A DNA stretch of 64,000 nt, from positions 1-64,000 of the forward strand of contig NZ_LVEN01000011.1 of the NCBI RefSeq assembly GCF_001686925.1, given 5' to 3'. Position numbers and translations under genes: made by a program. Numbering within the stretch: position 1 is the first letter of the stretch; each line of letters starts with the position of its first letter. Shown piece after piece: positions 59,573 through 64,000 of this stretch. Source of the DNA: Flavobacterium piscis (GTDB lineage: Bacteria > Bacteroidota > Bacteroidia > Flavobacteriales > Flavobacteriaceae). Below the pieces are notes generated by a model. It was given only the letters and a program-made list of their open reading frames with translations, was not told the origin of the DNA and did no database searches.

Positions 59573-61810
59573 ATGAATAAGGAAAGAAAACTTTGGATAG
59601 GATTTGCACTCGTAATGTGTATCTCTTTTTCAGTATTAGGATATTACGGATATGAGATTTATCAGCAGGCACCTCCTATTCCTACCCAAGTAAAAGGCCC
59701 TGATAAAACGGTAATTTTTACCTCTCAGGAAATAAAAGACGGCCAGAATATCTGGCAAAGCATTGGAGGTCAGGAAGTGGGAACTATTTGGGGACATGGT
59801 GCTTATGTAGCGCCAGACTGGACTGCAGACTGGCTGCATAGAGAAGCTGTCTTTATCCTCGAAAAATTATCTCAAAAAGAATATTCAAAAACTTATGCCC
59901 AACTAACAGAGGAACAGCAGGCAGGCATGAAAATCAGACTCCAGAATGATGTGCGTAAAAATACCTACGACAAAACTACTGGTGTTATCACGATTTCTCA
60001 AAACAGAATTGAAGCCATAGAATACCTAAGCAAATATTATGAAGGTTTGTTTATGGATGATCCTAAATTCGATACGCTCCGTAATAATTATGCTATTCCT
60101 AAAATGTCTGTAAAAGATCCGGAAAGGATGCATAAAATGAATGCTTTTTTCTTTTGGGCAACCTGGGCTACTGTAACAGAAAGACCGAATCAGAAAATTT
60201 CATACACCCACAACTGGCCATCAGATGAACTGGTTGGAAATGTGGCAACAAAAGATCTTTTGGTCTGGTCAGGAGTCAGTATCATACTGCTTTTGTTCTG
60301 CATCGGAATTCTTATTTTTTATCATGTACGATCAGGAGAAGACGAACATTTTGAAGTACCGGTTCAGGATCCTTTGCTGAAACAAGGAAAAACACCTTCG
60401 ATGTACCGAATAAAAAAATATTTATGGGTCGTAAGCCTTTTAATTGTACTGCAAGTTGTACTGGGTGTCATTACTGCGCACTATGGTGTAGAAGGAAACG
60501 GTTTCTTTGGAGTTCCGTTAGATCAAATTCTTCCGTATGCCGTAACAAGAACCTGGCATACTCAACTGGCCATATTCTGGATAGCGACGGCCTGGCTTGC
60601 CACCGGATTGTATATTGCACCGGCGGTTTCCGGCAAAGATCCAAAATTTCAAACATTTGGAGTTGACTTTTTATTCTATGCCTTACTTATAATTGTACTA
60701 GGTTCAATGGCTGGACAATGGTTTGGCGTTATGCAGAAACTTAATCTGGTAGAAAACTTCTGGTTTGGTCATCAAGGCTATGAATATGTAGATCTGGGCA
60801 GATTTTGGCAAATATTCCTACTTGTAGGATTGTTTCTTTGGCTGGCGCTCATGGTTCGACCTTTATTACCAGTTCTCAAGAAAAAAACAGGAGAGAGAAA
60901 TCTAATCATTATGTTCCTGATATCATGTACTGCTATAGCAACTTTTTATGCTGCCGGGCTCATGTGGGGAAGACAAACTAATCTGGCCATTGCCGAATAT
61001 TGGAGATGGTGGGTAGTACATTTATGGGTAGAAGGTTTCTTTGAAGTATTTGCTACTGTTGTAATCGCATTTTTATTTGTTCGTTTGGGCTTGTTAAAAA
61101 CAAAAACCGCTACACTTAATGTTCTTTTCTCTACCATCATTTTTATGTCTGGAGGAATATTAGGAACCTTCCATCATCTCTATTTCGCCGGAACTCCTAC
61201 TGCTGTAATGGCTCTTGGAGCAACCTTTAGTGCCTTAGAGATTGTACCTTTGGTATTAATTGGATACGAAGCCTACCACAATTACAAACTTTCAAAATCA
61301 ACCCAATGGATTAAAGATTATAAATGGCCCATCTATTTTATGATTGCTGTTGCTTTCTGGAATTTCTTAGGCGCTGGAGTATTTGGATTTATCATTAATC
61401 CGCCTATTGCCTTGTATTATGTTCAGGGTTTAAATACAACGCCTTTGCACGGACATACTGCCTTATTTGGAGTTTATGGAATGCTGGGAATTGGTTTGAT
61501 GCTTTTTGTACTGCGCAGTTTGTACAGACAAGAGAGATGGAATGAAAAATTAATGAAATTCATATTCTGGTCTACCAATATTGGATTGCTGGCCATGGCT
61601 TTACTGAGTCTTCTCCCGGTTGGAATATGGCAGGCTATTGAAAGTATCGAGCACGGAATGTGGTATGCACGTTCTGCTGAACTCATGCAACAGCCAGCCA
61701 TGGTAACCCTAAAATGGCTTAGAGCAATTGGCGACACTATCTTCGGATTTGGCGTACTGGCTTTGTGCTGGTTTGTTTTTGAACTCACACTTCGAAAAAA
61801 AAGTAAATAA
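59573..61810 (+). CDS. norZ: Quinol-dependent nitric oxide reductase (qNOR, NorZ type)
   Basis: The 745-residue single-subunit enzyme reduces NO to N2O at the cytoplasmic membrane. The N-terminal soluble extension (about 35-220, with QNIWQSIGGQEVGTIWGHG and YTHNWP) stands in for the NorC subunit, and no haem-c CxxCH is present, which is the qNOR type. About a dozen membrane helices follow, with haem and FeB ligand histidines in TWHTQLAIFW, FHHLYFAGTP and PLHGHTALFG. It is probably co-transcribed with azurin and followed by a terminator. Confidence 0.93.
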   Translation: MNKERKLWIGFALVMCISFSVLGYYGYEIYQQAPPIPTQVKGPDKTVIFTSQEIKDGQNIWQSIGGQEVGTIWGHGAYVAPDWTADWLHREAVFILEKLSQKEYSKTYAQLTEEQQAGMKIRLQNDVRKNTYDKTTGVITISQNRIEAIEYLSKYYEGLFMDDPKFDTLRNNYAIPKMSVKDPERMHKMNAFFFWATWATVTERPNQKISYTHNWPSDELVGNVATKDLLVWSGVSIILLLFCIGILIFYHVRSGEDEHFEVPVQDPLLKQGKTPSMYRIKKYLWVVSLLIVLQVVLGVITAHYGVEGNGFFGVPLDQILPYAVTRTWHTQLAIFWIATAWLATGLYIAPAVSGKDPKFQTFGVDFLFYALLIIVLGSMAGQWFGVMQKLNLVENFWFGHQGYEYVDLGRFWQIFLLVGLFLWLALMVRPLLPVLKKKTGERNLIIMFLISCTAIATFYAAGLMWGRQTNLAIAEYWRWWVVHLWVEGFFEVFATVVIAFLFVRLGLLKTKTATLNVLFSTIIFMSGGILGTFHHLYFAGTPTAVMALGATFSALEIVPLVLIGYEAYHNYKLSKSTQWIKDYKWPIYFMIAVAFWNFLGAGVFGFIINPPIALYYVQGLNTTPLHGHTALFGVYGMLGIGLMLFVLRSLYRQERWNEKLMKFIFWSTNIGLLAMALLSLLPVGIWQAIESIEHGMWYARSAELMQQPAMVTLKWLRAIGDTIFGFGVLALCWFVFELTLRKKSK

Positions 61811-61819
61811 ACCTGAATC

Positions 61820-61850
61820 TCCGGGAGTTAAAATTCCCGGAATTCTTTTT
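61820..61850 (+). terminator. Terminator of the azurin-NO reductase operon
   Basis: TCCGGGA/TCCCGGA form a 7-bp stem with a short loop, followed by AATTCTTTTT. It starts 10 bp after the NO reductase stop codon. Confidence 0.75.
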
Positions 61851-61948
61851 CTTAAAAATAAAAAAAACAGCCGGAAATTAAAAAATACCATCGTAAAAAT
61901 CTCATTTCAGCCGATTTTAATCTTAAACCATTATAAAAACTTAATTCT

Positions 61949-62680
61949 ATGACAACAACAAACCCAACCACAATTGGCGAAATCGTAGCAAATGATTTCA
62001 GAACCGCAGCAATCTTTTCAAAATATAATATAGATTTTTGCTGCAAAGGACATCGTACTTTAGAAGAAGTTTGCAAAAAGCGAAACATCGAAGAATATCT
62101 TCTTGTCGAAGAGCTTGACCGTGCAAAAAATAATTCGGCGAACCAAACTTTTGATTATAAATCATGGCCTTTGGATCTTTTAACAGATTATATCGAAAAA
62201 ACGCATCACAGGTATGTAGAAGAAAAAACGCCGGTCCTACGTCGCTTTTTAAATAAATTATGCAGTGTTCACGGCGAAGTACATTCTGAACTTTTTGAAA
62301 TCAACACTCTTTTTACTGAATCTGCCGCAGATCTTGCTTCTCATATGAAAAGAGAAGAAGAGGTTCTTTTTCCCTATATCCGAAAAATGAAAATAGCGCA
62401 CAATAAAGGCCAATTGCTTCAAATGCCACATTTTGGAACAATCGAGAATCAGGTAGTTTTGATGAAAGAAGAACATGATATTGAAGGACAGCGCTTTAAA
62501 AAAATAGCTGTACTTACCAATAATTATACTCCTCCGGCAGATGCCTGCAATACTTATAAAGTTACTTTTTTGATGCTGGAAGAATTTGAACGTGACCTGC
62601 ACAAGCATATCCATATGGAAAACAATATATTATTTCCAAGAGCAATTGTTCTTGAAAAAAACTTTGAAGTAGTGCTTTAA
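61949..62680 (+). CDS. ric: Iron-sulfur cluster repair di-iron protein (RIC/YtfE/ScdA)
   Basis: RIC proteins repair Fe-S clusters damaged by NO. The 243-residue cytoplasmic protein has the ScdA_N domain (about 1-60) with its FCCKGHRTLEE Cys pair and a hemerythrin-like four-helix bundle with di-iron ligands in THHRYVEE, VHGEVHSEL, HMKREEEVLFPY, EEHDIEG and HKHIHMENNILFPRA. It lies 138 bp after the NO reductase gene, beyond a terminator, so it has its own promoter; none matched the TATGA palindrome. Confidence 0.93.
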   Translation: MTTTNPTTIGEIVANDFRTAAIFSKYNIDFCCKGHRTLEEVCKKRNIEEYLLVEELDRAKNNSANQTFDYKSWPLDLLTDYIEKTHHRYVEEKTPVLRRFLNKLCSVHGEVHSELFEINTLFTESAADLASHMKREEEVLFPYIRKMKIAHNKGQLLQMPHFGTIENQVVLMKEEHDIEGQRFKKIAVLTNNYTPPADACNTYKVTFLMLEEFERDLHKHIHMENNILFPRAIVLEKNFEVVL

Positions 62681-63103
62681 ATATCATAAATGATAGAAAA
62701 ATATGTGATCAAATGAAACGGAGATTACAAGCTTTTTGAAGCGTTCCAAATATAGGATGCGCTTCAAAAAGCCTTCAAAAGTGTCACTCTAAAACCAAAT
62801 AAAAGAAAGGAAAATTGGATTATAACACTGGGGCGTATTTAGTGGTGGCGAATGCACCATTCATAAAATATAACAGATATTGTAAAGAGTATAGAGTACC
62901 TTAAAAATAAAAACTTTAAAGCAAATCACTTTTTACTACTCTTTACAAAATAATGGCTTCAAGCTCGGCGAGTTAAATTATTGTGAAAAAGCAATAAAAC
63001 CATAAAAATATAGCAACATCAAATATTACAGCTGTTTACGGAGAATGAATACAATATGTCTTAATTCTTTTAACCCCAATACTTTAAATTAAAAATCTGT
63101 ATT
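62681..63103. other. Intergenic region with one inverted repeat, 423 bp
   Basis: Apart from the palindrome at 62731-62772 no gene or recognised promoter was seen. Confidence 0.55.
62731..62772. repeat. 13-bp inverted repeat downstream of ric
   Basis: GCTTTTTGAAGCG and CGCTTCAAAAAGC are perfect complements around a 16-nt loop. No T run follows on either strand, so it is not a typical terminator; an RNA structure or protein site remains possible. Confidence 0.6.
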
Positions 63104-63550
63104 ATGACTTTACACCATATACTTTTAATAATTCACCTTATTGCTGCAACGATCTGGATTGGAGGCCATCTTACGCTTAGTATTGTTTTTCTGCCAGTTG
63201 CTTTAAGAAAAAAAGAACCTTTAATTATATTAAACTTTGAAAAAAAATTCGAACCACTTGGTATATCTTCTTTAATTGCCCTGATTATAACAGGAATTTG
63301 GATGGCCTATGATTTTGGAATTACGTACCAATCATGGTTTTATTTTTCCGGTAGTTTAGAAAAAGTAGTTTCGATAAAATTGGTTTTATTAATGCTAACT
63401 TTTGTCCTTGCACTCTATACTCAGATTTATGTAATTCCAAATCTCAATAAATACAATCTCAATAAAATAGCATTTTCGATTATAAGCGTAACTGTAATAG
63501 GACTTAGTATGCTTATTTTGGGTTCAACAATAAGATATGGAGGGATCTAA
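63104..63550 (+). CDS. CopD-like integral membrane protein
   Basis: The 148-residue protein has four hydrophobic segments (about 3-30, 48-68, 85-105 and 122-142). It resembles the CopD/PF05425-type copper-resistance membrane domain by its HxxxxxIWIGGHL start, with His 10 and His 22 as possible metal or haem ligands. Copper import or haem binding are the known associations of the family. It is at the end of the NO and copper gene region, so a copper role is plausible but not shown. A standalone short protein of this kind may also be an unrelated membrane protein. Confidence 0.65.
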   Translation: MTLHHILLIIHLIAATIWIGGHLTLSIVFLPVALRKKEPLIILNFEKKFEPLGISSLIALIITGIWMAYDFGITYQSWFYFSGSLEKVVSIKLVLLMLTFVLALYTQIYVIPNLNKYNLNKIAFSIISVTVIGLSMLILGSTIRYGGI

Positions 63551-63648
63551 AGACGTATTTTAATATGTACTCCAACAGAATATCATGATCTATTTTTGAA
63601 CTTGTTCAATCGCTGACGAACTTCCAGTTACTGGTTTTGGTAAAGTTT

Positions 63649-63762
63649 ATTAACCGCAAAGAACGCAAGGGATTACGCAAAGTGCGCAACGAACAGCCTT
63701 TGCGACCTTAATAAAGACAGCAGTACAGACAATAAAAAAACCTTTGCGTACTTTGCGGTAAA
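63649..63762. repeat. Inverted repeat of the TTAACCGCAAAG type
   Basis: TTAACCGCAAAGAACGCAAG (63649-63668) and its imperfect reverse complement CCTTTGCGTACTTTGCGGTAAA-type sequence (63741-63762, written here without its last bases) enclose related GCAAAG/CTTTGC units. It belongs to the same style of intergenic repeats as the cluster at 35457-35760 and lies downstream of the rRNA operon terminator. Confidence 0.6.
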
Positions 63763-63782
63763 TTTCACAAAGTGATATAAAC

Positions 63783-63814
63783 AAAAAATCCCTCCCGATA
63801 AATCGGGAAGGATT
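63783..63814 (-). terminator. rRNA operon terminator
   Basis: On the minus strand AATCCTTCCCGAT and ATCGGGAGGGATT form a 13-bp stem with one mismatch and a 2-nt loop, followed by TTTTTT. It lies directly after the 5S gene. Confidence 0.85.
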
Positions 63815-63823
63815 CTTAAAAGA

Positions 63824-63930
63824 AAGGCGACGACATACTCTCCCACATAACTGCAGTACCATCTGCGCAGGCGGGCTTAACTACTCTGTTCGGGATGGGA
63901 AGAGGTGAGCCCCGCCGCAATAACCACCTT
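63824..63930 (-). rRNA. rrf: 5S ribosomal RNA
   Basis: The minus-strand sequence from GGTGGTTATTGCGGCGGGG to GTATGTCGTCGCC matches Bacteroidota 5S rRNA, including CCCATCCCGAACAG in loop B/C and the pairing of the two ends. About 107 nt long. Bases beyond 63930 are the 23S-5S spacer; no 23S sequence could be asserted before the window ends. Confidence 0.93.
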
Positions 63931-64000
63931 AAGGCCGTTTTGCAATGGGTGATTAGCCTTAGCTAGTCAACATTACACAATATCTTAACATACTGAGATA
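63931..64000 (-). other. 23S-5S spacer of the rRNA operon (partial)
   Basis: This is upstream of 5S on the minus strand and probably part of the rRNA precursor. Whether the 23S 3' end is reached cannot be judged. Confidence 0.5.

Noticed and set aside
63931..64000. 23S rRNA 3' end
   Set aside because: No sequence that I can match to the 23S end is present before the window stops, so only a spacer is claimed.

Overview
The window looks like a chromosomal segment of a Flavobacterium-type member of the Bacteroidota. The evidence is AT-rich DNA, paired SusC/SusD genes, a hybrid two-component regulator, a C-terminal type IX secretion signal, promoters of the TAnnTTTG (-7) type and clade II style nos genes. 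No insertion sequence, phage, tRNA or CRISPR array was seen. The left end holds the 5' part of a collagen-like surface protein gene and an orphan secreted protein. The right end holds a 5S rRNA gene, the tail of an rRNA operon read on the minus strand.

Region A (about 2.5-17 kb, minus strand) is an ECF sigma / FecR anti-sigma controlled uptake locus: sigma, FecR, SusC with an STN domain, SusD, a TlpA-like thioredoxin, an S9 peptidase and an M16 peptidase. It probably handles peptides or protein-bound material. A plus-strand terminator in the leader of its susC suggests a cis-antisense small RNA.

Region B (about 17-47.5 kb, minus strand) is a polysaccharide utilisation locus: SusC/SusD, a type IX secreted GH128-like enzyme, GH16, two GH43 proteins (one GH43_24-like), two GH2 enzymes, two DUF2264 proteins, GH105, a BNR_4 beta-propeller protein and the hybrid sensor. 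The set fits a type II arabinogalactan or a related acidic beta-1,3-galactan better than a plain beta-glucan; this is inference. A shared TAAAAGGGGCA element lies at almost the same distance from -7 elements in front of susC and of the LacZ-type GH2 gene and is a candidate operator for the hybrid sensor.

Region C (about 48-63.5 kb) reduces NO to N2O and N2O to N2. A Crp/Fnr regulator is followed by a minus-strand operon (cytochrome c, nosZ, a membrane-NosL fusion, nosD, nosF, nosY, truncated globin). Divergent plus-strand genes encode a small Cys membrane protein, a Met/His lipoprotein, an OprC/NosA-like copper receptor, azurin, a quinol-type NO reductase, an Fe-S repair protein and a CopD-like protein. 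Two TATGA-N6-TCATA palindromes sit 29.5 bp from -7 elements and probably place this set under one Crp/Fnr protein. Copper import, copper-dependent N2O reduction and nitrosative defence therefore appear to be co-regulated. Nitrite and nitrate reductases are not in the window.

Several intergenic stretches carry nested palindromic repeats and strong hairpins, which are listed separately.
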